NCBI GenBank assembly: GCA_911810475.1
Contig: OU461276.1
Span: forward strand, 2,120,001 to 2,184,000
Reading direction: 5' to 3'
From: Candidatus Celerinatantimonas neptuna
GTDB lineage: Bacteria; Pseudomonadota; Gammaproteobacteria; Enterobacterales; Celerinatantimonadaceae
Length of the DNA stretch: 64,000 bases
The translations under genes and the position numbers were made by a program. Shown here in pieces: positions 1 to 9,691 of the stretch. Below the pieces are notes generated by a model. It was not told the origin of the DNA. It saw only the letters and a program-made list of their open reading frames with translations, and did no database searches. Position 1 is the stretch's first letter; every line of letters begins with the position of its first letter.

Positions 1-1050
<1,050 letters not shown>

Positions 1051-1145
1051 ACAACACCTAAATGGGGTTACCTTAGATATAGGGACACTTGTTGTAGCTT
1101 ATAGACGAGATATTCAGCTGGACCGGATTAAGAGCATTTATTTAC

Positions 1146-1262
1146 GCTTGGTAGCGATAGCGTTGTGGACCCACCTGAAACCATGCCGAACTCAGACGTG
1201 AAACGCAATAGCGCCGATGATAGTGTGGGGTTTCCCCATGTGAAAGTAGGTCACTGCCAGGC
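1146..1262 (+). rRNA. rrf: 5S ribosomal RNA, copy 1
   Basis: The conserved 5S core CCATGCCGAACTCAG and the helix GTGTGGGGTTTCCCCATG are present, and the ends (GCTTGGTAGCG and CACTGCCAGGC) are complementary as expected for helix I. It follows 23S directly and is itself followed by a terminator hairpin. A second copy sits about 100 bases downstream and differs at several positions. Confidence 0.95.
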
Positions 1263-1272
1263 ACCTTTTGAG

Positions 1273-1299
1273 GGCCCCATCGTTAGATGGGGCCTTTTT
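1273..1299 (+). terminator. Rho-independent terminator after 5S copy 1
   Basis: Inverted repeat GGCCCCATC (1273-1281) and GATGGGGCC (1286-1294) with a 4-nt loop, followed by TTTTT. A terminator here means the second 5S copy is reached only by readthrough or its own promoter. Confidence 0.9.
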
Positions 1300-1358
1300 G
1301 CGAAGTTAAGATTTTATAGTTTTGTATTATAACTGAGTTATAAACCTATAAGATTTTA

Positions 1359-1474
1359 TCTGGTAGAGATAGCATTGTGGAACCACTTGAAACCATGCCG
1401 AACTCAGATGTGAAACGCAATAGCGCCGATGATAGTGTGGGGTTTCCCCATGTGAAAGTAGGTCACTGCCAGAT
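1359..1474 (+). rRNA. rrf: 5S ribosomal RNA, copy 2
   Basis: This tandem second 5S gene keeps the full core (CCATGCCGAACTCAG, GTGTGGGGTTTCCCC, CACTGCCAG). It differs from copy 1 at several positions, including GCGTTGTGGACCCACC becoming GCATTGTGGAACCACT and CAGACGTG becoming CAGATGTG. A second terminator follows. Duplicate 5S genes at the end of an rrn operon are common in Vibrionaceae-like bacteria. Confidence 0.93.
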
Positions 1475-1485
1475 TTCTCATTATA

Positions 1486-1512
1486 AGCCCCATCAATTGA
1501 TGGGGCTTTTTT
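1486..1512 (+). terminator. Rho-independent terminator after 5S copy 2
   Basis: A nearly loop-free inverted repeat AGCCCCATCAA / TTGATGGGGCT (1486-1507) is followed by TTTTT. It is the end of the rRNA operon. Confidence 0.9.
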
Positions 1513-1849
1513 ATGTCTAACAAAAGCTAGGTAATATAAACATGCTCTATTTTTTGCATTATTTCGTTTCTATATAAAAATAATTCTGCATCAAGTCATA
1601 CAGCAGAAATCAACTTATTGCGTAATAAATGCTTCTGGATGAACTGTTGTCGATATTAATATTGTTGATAAATAAAACCATTCACAGTTCTTCCTCTGTA
1701 ACTGCCGATTGTTTTAGGGGCCCTATGTGTTTTGTTCTGGCTGATTTGAAGATCACGTTTCATTATCTATATCTTCGCCCTGCTTGAAATAACTCTAATC
1801 TGAATAGAGTTCTATTGCCTAAGATAAATTAGTCTTTAACTAGTTGAGC
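1513..1849. other. AT-rich spacer, nothing recognised
   Basis: I see no gene, RNA or clear repeat in this stretch between the rRNA operon and the insertion-sequence debris. It may be decayed mobile DNA. Confidence 0.5.
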
Positions 1850-2263
1850 CTAATACTGCAACATTGTTTGTGTGCCATGACGGCTTCCGGGAAATGGGGA
1901 TACGTTATCCCTAAAATGTTTTACTCGTTGTAACAGCAATCACATATGCTTATATCGATGATTGCGGGTGATCGTTTCATGAAGCGCATTCCATAGGCGT
2001 TCAATCACATTTACCCAAGATGAATATACCGGCTGAAATGATAAGATAAATTTCGGATCCTGACTTAGCCACTGTCACCGCTGGGTTCCCCGACTTTTAT
2101 GAAGGATGTCGTTATCCAGTATTCATGTGATTGTTTTTGCCCTCTGAAAATGACGTTCAAGCTTTTCCAACATGGCAATAAAAAGTGTTGAGCTCTTGCT
2201 TGAACCACTGACATAGAGAACGTTACCCGTGGAAGAGTGATGCGTTCCAGCGAGATAGTGTTT
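1850..2263 (-). pseudogene. IS630-family transposase remnant
   Basis: Reading the minus strand in one frame from 2263 gives a recognisable C-terminal half of an IS630-type DDE transposase. Visible segments are KHYLAGTHHSSTGNV, SSKSSTLFIAMLEKLERHF, the catalytic-Asp segment ILDN, QDPKFILSFQPVYSSWVNV and the catalytic-Glu segment VIERLWNALHETITRNH, ending at TAG 1850-1852. The frame is broken by in-frame stops (after AKTIT, after GTQR and after RYKHM), so it is dead. The N-terminal half is missing because the IS3 element begins at 2264. Confidence 0.85.
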
Positions 2264-2290
2264 TGGTAAGGCCTGACATAAGTAGACACT
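2264..2290. repeat. IS3 left terminal inverted repeat
   Basis: It starts TGGTAAGGCCTGA, then diverges, then shares TAGACAC with the right end. It pairs with 3478-3504. Confidence 0.8.
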
Positions 2291-2332
2291 CTTTATGGTA
2301 AAAATGTAACCAAACTATAAAGGGTAAACACA

Positions 2333-2629
2333 ATGGCAAAAGGAAGTCGTTACACAGACGAGTTTAAGCAAGAAGCGGTCAATCAAGTTGTTCAACATGG
2401 CTATTCAGTCAACGATGTTGCTGCTCGCTTAGGTGTCTCCGGCAAGACCTTATATAACTGGGTATCCAAATTTTCAAAGCCCTCGACAAAACACAAACAA
2501 GATGATGATCTTCACGCTGAAATTGCTCGATTGAAGCAGCAACTCAAGCGAGCTGAACAAGAGAGAGACATATTAAAGGAAGCCGCAAGGTTCTTTGCCA
2601 ACGAGTCAAAGAACCTTGCGCATTCATAA
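2333..2629 (+). CDS. IS3-family transposase OrfA
   Basis: A 98-residue DNA-binding subunit. Residues 1-55 form the helix-turn-helix typical of IS3 OrfA (TDEFKQEAVNQVVQ, then VAARLGVSGKTLYNWVSKF). Residues 60-85 form a leucine-zipper-like coiled coil (IARLKQQLKRAEQERDILK). It ends ARFFANESKNLAHS, the usual overlap region where a -1 ribosomal frameshift makes OrfAB. A short AAAG run at 2575-2578 is the only slip-like site that I see; no perfect A6G is present. It ends at TAA 2627-2629. Confidence 0.93.
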   Translation: MAKGSRYTDEFKQEAVNQVVQHGYSVNDVAARLGVSGKTLYNWVSKFSKPSTKHKQDDDLHAEIARLKQQLKRAEQERDILKEAARFFANESKNLAHS

Positions 2630-3486
2630 AATCTCGAAGCCATCGTTATCCAGTCCGTGTTTTATGTCGCTGCCTGAAACTGCATCCAAGCGGTTATTAT
2701 GCTTGGCTTAAAGAACCGAACAGCAAACGGGATATCGAAGATCAAAGGTTATTGCTCAAGATAAAGGCACTTTGGTTAGAGAGTGGTAGTTTGCATGGAT
2801 ATCGCAACCTTTATCTGGATTTGAAAGAAGAAAAAATCGACTGTGGTAGAGACCGAGTTCTAAGGTTAATGCAAAGCGCAAAACTTCAAACATTACGTGG
2901 CTATAAACGTCCTAAAGTCGATTACTCAGGCCACGAATCGGTTGCTATACCTAATGTTCTTAATCGCGAATTTGATGTTTCTCTGCCGAATCAGTGGTGG
3001 GTCAGCGATATTACGTATATCCATATGCATGAAGGTTTTTTGTTCCTGGCTGTGGTAGTGGATTTGTACGCACGAAAGATTGTCGGCTGGTCTATATCAC
3101 CAAGAATGACAGAAGAGCTTGTTTTATCGGTCATCACAATGGCATATTGGAAAAGAAAGCCAGAATCGACGGTTCATTTACACGCCGTTCAGGGTAGCCA
3201 ATATTCAAGTCGGAAGTGCCGTAAGCTACTGGAATCATTTGGTATAAAACAAAGCATGAGTCGTCGTGGGAATGGTCATGATAACGCAGTAGCAGAAAGC
3301 TTTTTCAGTAATTTGAAGAAAGAAAAAGTTCGCGGCAGACAATATAAAACGAGGGATGAGGCCCGACTCGACATTTTTAATTATATTGAAATGTTTTATA
3401 ACCCTAAAAGGCGGCATACAAACAACGGGCGTCAGTCACCAACAAAATATGAAAAGCAATATTTTAATGGCCTGAAAGGTGTCTAG
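2557..3486 (+). CDS. IS3-family transposase OrfB (frameshift partner)
   Basis: The DDE catalytic part of the transposase. The frame is open from 2557, overlaps orfA by about 73 bases in the -1 frame, and reads AFIKSRSHRYPVRVLCRCLK early on, so the protein is normally made as an OrfAB fusion rather than from an internal start. The integrase core shows the first Asp in WWVSDITYIH, the second region near TVHLHAVQGSQYSS (HAVQGSQ where most relatives have HSDQGSQ) and the Glu in NAVAESFFSNLKKE. The C-terminus IEMFYNPKRRH is family-typical. The change at the expected second Asp (D to A/V) could make it inactive. Confidence 0.9.
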   Translation, partial: TRERHIKGSRKVLCQRVKEPCAFIKSRSHRYPVRVLCRCLKLHPSGYYAWLKEPNSKRDIEDQRLLLKIKALWLESGSLHGYRNLYLDLKEEKIDCGRDRVLRLMQSAKLQTLRGYKRPKVDYSGHESVAIPNVLNREFDVSLPNQWWVSDITYIHMHEGFLFLAVVVDLYARKIVGWSISPRMTEELVLSVITMAYWKRKPESTVHLHAVQGSQYSSRKCRKLLESFGIKQSMSRRGNGHDNAVAESFFSNLKKEKVRGRQYKTRDEARLDIFNYIEMFYNPKRRHTNNGRQSPTKYEKQYFNGLKGV

Positions 3487-3504
3487 AATTTTCAGGCCTT
3501 ACCA
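3478..3504. repeat. IS3 right terminal inverted repeat
   Basis: Reverse complement begins TGGTAAGGCCTGA, matching the left end at 2264-2276, with a further shared TAGACAC after a divergent stretch. Confidence 0.8.
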
Positions 3505-4280
3505 GTCATCATAGAAAGATCAGACACCATAATTGGATATAATTCTCGGGCAATGTAACGTTTCAAGCATCGCTGAATTTCTTTAGTCGATTTTCCTTCT
3601 TCAGATCGTTTGGCTGAGTATAAACGTGTACGCGAGTCTGCTTTCATTCGAATGAGGGTGATTGTCCATAGCGCATTATTCGTTTCTCTTGAACTGCCTC
3701 TATTGAGACGGTGACGTTGTGTTTTACCTGAGAGGCTTGTAGAGGGCTGATGCTGCACAATGCAGCAAAGATGATTTCTTCCTTAGCCTTTCTGGATTAT
3801 CACCAGCTGTCACCATCAACGTTGCTGAAACATATGGTCCTACACCAAATTGTTCGAACAATCGAGAGGCAGCTTTTTGGGTCAATTTTGTTAACCGTTT
3901 ATCGATTTTTTTTAGTTCGTTGGTTAAGTTCTTTTATCGATTATCAAGCAATTTGAGCATTTCAATGAGAGTTTGAATTTGCATTGTATCTTCTGGGGAA
4001 CCAACTCAAAACAAGCTGAATATATTGATAGGTGGAAGGAATATTGCAAACACTTCTAATCTCATTTGGTGTCGTAACAAGCAAGGCTCTAATTTGATGA
4101 ATAGCTTGTGTTCTAGCTTTGACGGCACTTTTACGTGCAACAGTTAAATATCTTAAAGCTTCGACAATACCATCATGTGATTTCGGAACTGCACTTGATT
4201 CATTTGCAAGAACAGATCGGGTCGCATTTTCTGTATCGATCGTATCTGACTTTCCCACTAACCTACGTTTCAAACGGTTG
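3505..4280 (-). pseudogene. IS110-family transposase remnant
   Basis: Two separated minus-strand stretches belong to one IS110/IS116-type transposase. The upstream part (about 4273 down to 3962) has KRRLVGKSDTIDTENA and TVARKSAVKARTQAIHQIRA. The downstream part (about 3758 to 3505) has STSLSGKTQRHRLNRGSSRE and RSEEGKSTKEIQRCLKRYIA, the family C-terminal block. Frames between them are broken and the N-terminal DEDD start is missing, so the gene is dead. Its 3' end reads into the IS3 right end. Confidence 0.85.
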
Positions 4281-4282
4281 GG

Positions 4283-4372
4283 ACGATTTTAAAAATTAAG
4301 AAATATCGGGCAGTCGCAATCCGATACGATAAGTTAGCGCGAAATTACAGCAGCTCTATCTTTTGTAATGAT
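4283..4372 (+). pseudogene. IS5-family transposase C-terminal scrap
   Basis: About 30 codons on the plus strand read KKYRAVAIRYDKLARNYSSS, the well-known C-terminal block of IS5/IS427-type transposases (KFR.IATRYDKLARNF). Nothing else of the element remains. It abuts the IS110 remnant. Confidence 0.75.
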
Positions 4373-4408
4373 GGGGTTGCCAATGTGCTGCCTAAATAAA
4401 TAATAAAC

Positions 4409-4680
4409 AACGATCAACAGCCTCTAGAGTTATGGGCTGAATATAATGGCATCAAAATGGACTTTATTAAACCAGGTAAGCCAACTCAAAATGCATCCAT
4501 TGAACGATTTAACCGAACGTATAGAAATGAAGTATTAGGTTTAACAGCTTGACGGAAGTACGAGAAATAACAGATAGTTGGATGGTCGAGTATAATTATG
4601 ATTGATCTCATGAATTACTAAATGATCTACTGCCCAAAGAACATGAGCGATTAGATCAGGAAAACTCTCTTAATGTTTGA
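4409..4680 (+). pseudogene. second IS3-type transposase OrfB, 3' remnant
   Basis: The plus strand reads [20 protein letters not shown] then [20 protein letters not shown], the third catalytic (Glu) block of IS3-family OrfB. After a stop it continues in another frame with [18 protein letters not shown], another stop, then SHELLNDLLPKEHERL to TGA at 4680. It has at least one frameshift and two internal stops and is unrelated at sequence level to the IS3 copy at 2264-3504. Confidence 0.82.
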
Positions 4681-4948
4681 TCTAAATATGGGAGGGTTAC
4701 AGTGATAGCTGAGGAGTTGTTTGGAATTTGAGCAGTTCCTTTTTAACAAATATTTCTGATATAAAACTCAGGAATGTTTATCAGATATTGTCTAAACTGG
4801 GTTTGTAACGATTTGTTAGATAAGGAGTAATAAATCGGGGTAGAAAAAGCTTGAATTTTTGCCGAGTTCAATGTTTTAGTAGTAGATAAGGCTGATATAA
4901 GTATTTTGATCAGCTTGACGACTCCCAGCCAAAAATCGGAGGGCGTAT

Positions 4949-6337
4949 ATGGGTAGTAAGCAAGTCGCAACAAAAGTCTATATTCTTGATACCAACGTTT
5001 TACTCCACGATCCTCTCGCCGTTTATCAATTCCAAGAACATGATGTAATTATTCCAATGACTGTTTTAGAGGAACTTGATCGAATCAAAGATCGACAGAA
5101 GGATGTTAGTCGTGATGCGAGAGTTGCCATACGGACACTTGAGAACATCTTTGTTGATGCTACGCCGGAGGAAATTCAAGAAGGGGTTCTGCTTGCAAAT
5201 GAAACAGAGTCAAATGCCAGCGGTAAAATTGCTATTTTTGCGGATCATACCTTGGATCAACAGGCGAAAAGTTTTACAGCTGATGAGCCCGATAACCGAA
5301 TTATTAATACGGCTCTCTATCTTCAAAAACTGCATCAGCCTAGAACGGTTATCCTTGTCACGAAAGACATCAATATGCGTTTGAAAGCAAAAGGTGCTGG
5401 AATGGCTGGGGTGGAGGACTACCGTTCAGACCAATTGATCGAGGACATTCAATTTTTAGCCAAAGGGTTTAGCTGTCTAGAAGGAAGTTTCTGGGGCCGC
5501 GTTTCTTCATGTGAAAGTGTTTCTGAAGGACGCGATACCTATCATACAATTGATGCTGAATTGCTTGATTCACCCTATATAAATCAATATGTCATTGATG
5601 AAACAGAAAGTTTCGCAGCTCGGGTTGTTAGCCAAAACGAGCAAAAAGTTCAGTTGCAAGATCTGGGGTATGAGCGGTTAATGGGACGTTCTGCCTGGGG
5701 AATTCATCCTAAAAATATTTATCAGGCTATGGCATTGGATGCTCTGCTGGATCCAAATCTGGATTTGGTTATTTTGACGGGACCGGCGGGGTGCGGGAAA
5801 ACCTTATTGGCCATGGCATGTGCTCTAGAGCTGGTTATTGAGAGGGGGATCTACGATAAAATTATTGTAACCAGAAATACTCCTGAAATTGCTGAGTCTA
5901 TTGGTTTTCTTCCTGGTTCTGAAGAGGAGAAAATGATGCCTTGGTTGGCTGCTGTCACTGATACCTTAGAAGTTCTACACCGCAACGATGAATCGATGGA
6001 CGGATCTCTTAACTACATTATGGATAAAGCGAATATTCAATTTAAATCAGTTAACTTTATGAGAGGGAGGAGTATTCAAAACGCCCTTGTTTTTCTGGAT
6101 GAATGTCAGAACCTTACCGCATCCCAATTAAAAACAATCATTACTCGTTGTGGCGAGGGGACTAAGTTGATTTGTTGCGGAAATTTATCGCAAATCGATA
6201 GTAATTATCTCACCGCGGTCACTTCTGGACTAACCTATATTGTTGAGCGATTTAAAAATTTTGAAGGCAGTGCGAATGTCTATCTTAATGGCGTTGTCCG
6301 TAGCCGATTAGCTTCGTTTGCCGAACAGCGATTATAG
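4949..6337 (+). CDS. PhoH-family ATPase with N-terminal PIN domain
   Basis: A 462-residue YlaK/PhoH2-type protein. The N-terminal PIN domain (about 9-140) has the acidic start YILDTNVLLHDP and VLEELDRIKD. The C-terminal PhoH ATPase has Walker A GPAGCGKT near 277-284 and Walker B LVFLDECQN near 380, plus the conserved end GVVRSRLASFAEQRL. PIN-PhoH proteins are ATP-dependent RNA unwinding/cleaving enzymes of the cytosol in other bacteria; the role here is inferred. The start is supported by GGAGGG eight bases upstream. It stands alone downstream of IS debris with its own terminator. Confidence 0.93.
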   Translation: MGSKQVATKVYILDTNVLLHDPLAVYQFQEHDVIIPMTVLEELDRIKDRQKDVSRDARVAIRTLENIFVDATPEEIQEGVLLANETESNASGKIAIFADHTLDQQAKSFTADEPDNRIINTALYLQKLHQPRTVILVTKDINMRLKAKGAGMAGVEDYRSDQLIEDIQFLAKGFSCLEGSFWGRVSSCESVSEGRDTYHTIDAELLDSPYINQYVIDETESFAARVVSQNEQKVQLQDLGYERLMGRSAWGIHPKNIYQAMALDALLDPNLDLVILTGPAGCGKTLLAMACALELVIERGIYDKIIVTRNTPEIAESIGFLPGSEEEKMMPWLAAVTDTLEVLHRNDESMDGSLNYIMDKANIQFKSVNFMRGRSIQNALVFLDECQNLTASQLKTIITRCGEGTKLICCGNLSQIDSNYLTAVTSGLTYIVERFKNFEGSANVYLNGVVRSRLASFAEQRL

Positions 6338-6442
6338 TTAAGCTCAATTTGGGATGAAAAGTTGTGCCTTGAAATAGTTTATTTATTTAATTTGGCGATG
6401 TTGAATGATTCTTTGATAGGTGATTGAGTCCAGCGTAAAACG

Positions 6443-6475
6443 GAGATGATCGAGCTGTCGGTGATCATCTCTTTT
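6443..6475 (+). terminator. Rho-independent terminator after the phoH-like gene
   Basis: Perfect 9-bp stem GAGATGATC (6443-6451) / GATCATCTC (6463-6471) followed by TTTTAA. Confidence 0.75.
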
Positions 6476-6547
6476 AATGCTAAATGGATCTAAAACCAAC
6501 CAATGCTTCTATCCCGAAGAGAGATTAGTGAATAGGAGAGAAGAGGC

Positions 6548-6841
6548 ATGATCAGTCCTGAATTGGAAAAGCGATCATTTATTCGGATGAAGGTCGAATC
6601 CCCGGTTCAGATCTATTTTGATGAAAAGGCGCATCAGGGGATCTGTCATGATTTAAGTGCAACGGGCATGGGGGTTATTCTGAAGGAAGAGCCGCATCTT
6701 AAAGCGGGTGATCCGGTATCTGTTGAACTAAAGCCTGGGAAGCCGGGAGTTCATGCATTTATTGCAAAAGGTCGGATCGTTCACATTCATCGGGAGCCTG
6801 ATGGTGTTCTGGTTGGTTTGCAATTTTCTAAAATTATGTAG
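6548..6841 (+). CDS. PilZ-domain protein, cyclic di-GMP receptor
   Basis: A 97-residue single-domain PilZ protein. The two c-di-GMP binding motifs are visible: an Arg-rich start (EKRSFIRM, residues 7-14) and the DLSATGMG block (about residues 36-43, family D/NxSxxG). A good ribosome binding site (AGGAGAGAAGAGGC) precedes the ATG. Stand-alone PilZ proteins pass the c-di-GMP signal to motility, exopolysaccharide or transcription partners; the partner is not indicated by neighbours. Confidence 0.92.
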   Translation: MISPELEKRSFIRMKVESPVQIYFDEKAHQGICHDLSATGMGVILKEEPHLKAGDPVSVELKPGKPGVHAFIAKGRIVHIHREPDGVLVGLQFSKIM

Positions 6842-6999
6842 CTACTCTGTTATTGGGTGAGTTGCTCTGGGAGCTATCTATTTATTCCACAGTCAGCTCC
6901 TGAGTCGCGTCGATATGGCTATGACTTGTTTGGCTTCAATAAATCGTAAAAAGCTGCAAAACACTCCCCAAGATAAATAGTCCTAATCTGTCAATGACA

Positions 7000-7992
7000 T
7001 TATTTAGCACCGACAATAAGGTCATTGTAATACCCTGTATCGATGTAATGTCGGCTTTGTTTTGATATCTGTCCTGGCTGGTATAGAGCCGGTCCGGTTG
7101 GATCGACGGCAAGCCATTTTTGTTTATTGATCAATACTGATTGTTGCGTACCACTGACAGGCCAGTGTATCGCTATAAATGCATGAGCTGGAATGTATAC
7201 TATGGCAACATTAAGCTGAGGTTTAGCTGTTTTTAATATCGCTGCCATTAAGGTTGCTTTGCTATCACAATCCCCCATGTTGTTTCGCAGTACTTGAATG
7301 GGTGTCATAAAGCCCGCCCCCCGATAGCCCGTTTTACTTTGTAGCTCTTGGTAGGGAATACTTTGAATAAAACTGAGTAATAGACCAAGCTCTGAGGGAA
7401 GTTTTGATAATGGGCTCTTTGCAGGGAAAAATTGCATAGCCAAATTTTTCAGAAAAGGAGCACTTTGTAATGCAATCCGGGGGTGATCGGGAATAATACC
7501 TTCTTGTCCGGATGGAGATTGAATGATGCGAAAGCGGTACTTATGCAAATATTGCCGCCAGCGGCTTTGTTGTATTTTGTGAATTGCTTGCTCTAATTCA
7601 GCTGTGTGTTTGAGTGTATCGCTCTGAATTTTCCATTTCAGAGTTTGTCCCTGATTTAATATTTCAATTCGAGCTTTCGTCGGGTCCTGTTTTGCGGCAA
7701 ATTTTTTGAGGCCTTCTGCGATATAAAGATTGGCCCGATTTGGACTATAGGCTGAAAAATAAGTCAAATCACGCGGGTATTGCTGCAAAGTAAAACGAAT
7801 CTGGTGAGTTTTATTATCTGCTGAGCGCCAGACATAATGATACATCTGGCTTTTGTGCTCAAAGCGGAGCTGTGCAGCATTTGCCTGACTCATAAAGTCT
7901 AGCAGGATAATACTTAAAAGGATCCCTGCCAGGCTGAATGTATGGTTAAGCCGTTTTGGTTTTATTTTGTTGCTTTTGTTTTTCTCTAGCAA
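7000..7992 (-). CDS. secreted transglutaminase-like protein
   Basis: A 330-residue protein with a probable N-terminal signal segment (basic [11 protein letters not shown], hydrophobic [13 protein letters not shown], Ala-X-Ala-like ANAA). The transglutaminase-like catalytic triad is visible: Cys in [12 protein letters not shown], His in [12 protein letters not shown] and Asp in [10 protein letters not shown]. Such domains act as periplasmic proteases, amidases or cross-linkers; the substrate is unknown. The start lies 47 bases inside the 3' end of leuA, so the two genes overlap in different frames and are probably co-transcribed. A later start would destroy the signal segment. Confidence 0.8.
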   Translation of the reverse strand: MLEKNKSNKIKPKRLNHTFSLAGILLSIILLDFMSQANAAQLRFEHKSQMYHYVWRSADNKTHQIRFTLQQYPRDLTYFSAYSPNRANLYIAEGLKKFAAKQDPTKARIEILNQGQTLKWKIQSDTLKHTAELEQAIHKIQQSRWRQYLHKYRFRIIQSPSGQEGIIPDHPRIALQSAPFLKNLAMQFFPAKSPLSKLPSELGLLLSFIQSIPYQELQSKTGYRGAGFMTPIQVLRNNMGDCDSKATLMAAILKTAKPQLNVAIVYIPAHAFIAIHWPVSGTQQSVLINKQKWLAVDPTGPALYQPGQISKQSRHYIDTGYYNDLIVGAK

Positions 7993-9532
7993 TTGTTTCA
8001 GCCCGATGAATATTATTCAATACATGAACAAATGCTTTTGCCGAAGCCTGAACGATATCAGTTGCTAATCCCATGCCATGGAATGTCCTTCCCTGATACT
8101 TAGCGACGATATCGGCTTTACCCAAAGCGTCTTTAATATCTGCTTTTTGATTTCCGCTTCGACCACCGCCTGCGGCCTTGATCGAATAGTCATCAATCGT
8201 AATATCATAGCCGGTCATTCGGCTGAGGCAATGGTACGCTGCATCTATAGGGCCATTTCCTGTAGCTGCTTCAACTAAAACCTGATCTCCAGATCGGAGT
8301 TTGACCGTCGCCGTTGAAACAACCTCTGAACCAGATTGTGCTCCCAAATATTCTAATTCAAAGAAGTCTTCATCCTGACGCTGATTATTGAAAAAGACCA
8401 ATGCTTCTAAATCGTAATCAAACACTTGCCCTTTTCGGTCGGCCAATTCAAGAAAGCTTTTATATAACTCATCCAGATTAAAATCATCTTCGGTATAGCC
8501 AAGTTCATTCATTCGATGTTTGATAACATGGCGTCCAGAGCGTGATGTTAAGTTTAGGACATTTTTAGGTAAACCAATGCTATCAGGTGTCATGATCTCA
8601 TAAGTATTTTGGTTTTTCAGCATGCCATCTTGGTGAATGCCTGATGAATGAGAGAATGCGTTTGCTCCGACGATGGCTTTATTGGGTTGAACCGGCATAT
8701 TGCACAGGCGACTGACCAAATGACTTGTCCGGTAGATCTCCTGTGTATTAATGTTCGTGTGTAACTTCAGCATTTCTCCCCGGGTTTTGATGGCCATCAC
8801 GACTTCTTCAAGAGAGGTATTGCCTGCCCTTTCGCCAATGCCATTGATGGTACATTCAATTTGCCTGGCTCCGCGGTTGACGGCTGTAATAGAATTGGCA
8901 ACCGACATCCCCAGATCATCATGGCAATGCACAGAAATTACAGCTTGATCAATATTTGGTACACGGTTGAATAATTGGTTAATGATGCCGCCAAATTCTG
9001 TTGGAGTCGTATAACCAACAGTATCTGGTATATTAACCGTTGATGCACCTGCTTTGATTGCCGACTCTACCATGCGACATAAGTTATCGATGGGGGTTCT
9101 TCCTGCATCTTCACATGAAAATTCAACATCATCTGTGTAGCGGCGTGCATGTTTGACTGCATTAACACCCATTTCCAATACATCCTCAAAGCTGCGGCGA
9201 AGCTTGCTTTGAACATGAATGCTAGATGTTGAGATAAACGTATGGATACGAAAGGCATCAGCAATCTTTAATGCTTCGCCTGCAGCTTCGATATCCCCGG
9301 GCAGAGCCCGTGATAATGCGCATACCCGGCTATTTCTGATCTGCCCTGCGATTGTTCGAACGGATTCGAAGTCTCCTGGAGAAGAAACCGGAAATCCGAC
9401 TTCCATGATGTCTACACCTAGTTTTTCCAGTGCCAGTGCAATCTGTAACTTCTCATTAACGGTAAGGCTGGCTGCCAGAGCCTGTTCGCCATCACGAAGG
9501 GTCGTATCGAAGATAATTACCTGGTCTGTCAT
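7946..9532 (-). CDS. leuA: 2-isopropylmalate synthase
   Basis: A 528-residue enzyme (E. coli LeuA is 523) that condenses 2-oxoisovalerate with acetyl-CoA, the first committed step of leucine synthesis. The HMGL-like barrel starts with DTTLRDGEQ (residues 9-17) and carries HCHDDLGMS and [10 protein letters not shown]. The C-terminal LeuA dimer domain (about 390-515, with [14 protein letters not shown] and [14 protein letters not shown]) gives leucine feedback control. It is preceded on the same strand by a leucine leader peptide and attenuator. leuB, leuC and leuD are not downstream; the next gene is the overlapping transglutaminase-like gene. Confidence 0.97.
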   Translation of the reverse strand: MTDQVIIFDTTLRDGEQALAASLTVNEKLQIALALEKLGVDIMEVGFPVSSPGDFESVRTIAGQIRNSRVCALSRALPGDIEAAGEALKIADAFRIHTFISTSSIHVQSKLRRSFEDVLEMGVNAVKHARRYTDDVEFSCEDAGRTPIDNLCRMVESAIKAGASTVNIPDTVGYTTPTEFGGIINQLFNRVPNIDQAVISVHCHDDLGMSVANSITAVNRGARQIECTINGIGERAGNTSLEEVVMAIKTRGEMLKLHTNINTQEIYRTSHLVSRLCNMPVQPNKAIVGANAFSHSSGIHQDGMLKNQNTYEIMTPDSIGLPKNVLNLTSRSGRHVIKHRMNELGYTEDDFNLDELYKSFLELADRKGQVFDYDLEALVFFNNQRQDEDFFELEYLGAQSGSEVVSTATVKLRSGDQVLVEAATGNGPIDAAYHCLSRMTGYDITIDDYSIKAAGGGRSGNQKADIKDALGKADIVAKYQGRTFHGMGLATDIVQASAKAFVHVLNNIHRAETIAREKQKQQNKTKTA

Positions 9533-9570
9533 GGGTGATCCTTAAAATAATTTAATCAATCGTGAATCGT

Positions 9571-9594
9571 AAAAAACCCGCTGTTTAGCGGGCT
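9571..9594 (-). terminator. leu attenuator terminator
   Basis: On the minus strand CCCGCT-AAAC-AGCGGG is followed by TTTTTT, between leuL and leuA. Upstream segments (GACCC/GGGTC at 9627-9639, and TTGAT pairing with ATCAA at about 9595-9626) could form the competing pause and antiterminator stems. Confidence 0.88.
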
Positions 9595-9622
9595 TGATAC
9601 ATATGCGTTACAGCAAGAAGCA

Positions 9623-9691
9623 TCAAGACCCGCAGGGTCGGCTCAATAGCGGTAGCAGAGTAAATAGTTGCTTATTTGCTGTTGTATTCAT
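9623..9691 (-). CDS. leuL: leucine leader peptide (leu operon attenuation)
   Basis: A 22-residue frame from ATG (9691-9689) to TGA (9625-9623) reads MNTTANKQLFTLLPLLSRPC then GS. It has five leucine codons within eight codons, three of them CUA. GGA lies about seven bases upstream of the ATG. Position 90 bases before leuA and the terminator between them match transcription attenuation: ribosome stalling at Leu codons when charged tRNA-Leu is short lets leuA be read. The sequence differs from E. coli LeuL, but the design is the same. Confidence 0.88.
   Translation of the reverse strand: MNTTANKQLFTLLPLLSRPCGS

Larger units (their letters stand above)
2264..3504 (+). mobile_element. IS3-family insertion sequence, apparently complete
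   Basis: The 1241-bp element has the usual IS3 layout of two overlapping frames (orfA, then orfB in the -1 frame) between imperfect terminal inverted repeats that share a perfect TGGTAAGGCCTGA. The length is typical for the IS3 subgroup. The 3-bp flanks (TTT left, GTC right) do not match, so no target-site duplication is visible. The left flank is an IS630 remnant and the right flank an IS110 remnant, so the element sits at a rearranged junction. The reading frames look intact and the element may still be mobile. Confidence 0.88.

Noticed and set aside
3750-3956. 68-codon plus-strand frame
   Set aside because: It is antisense to the IS110 transposase remnant and shows no protein signature.
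4743-4973. 76-codon minus-strand frame before the phoH-like gene
   Set aside because: Low-complexity, overlaps the phoH start region, no ribosome site or recognisable motif.
8078-9545. Several plus-strand frames opposite leuA
   Set aside because: leuA is unambiguous across this stretch; the plus-strand frames are its mirror.
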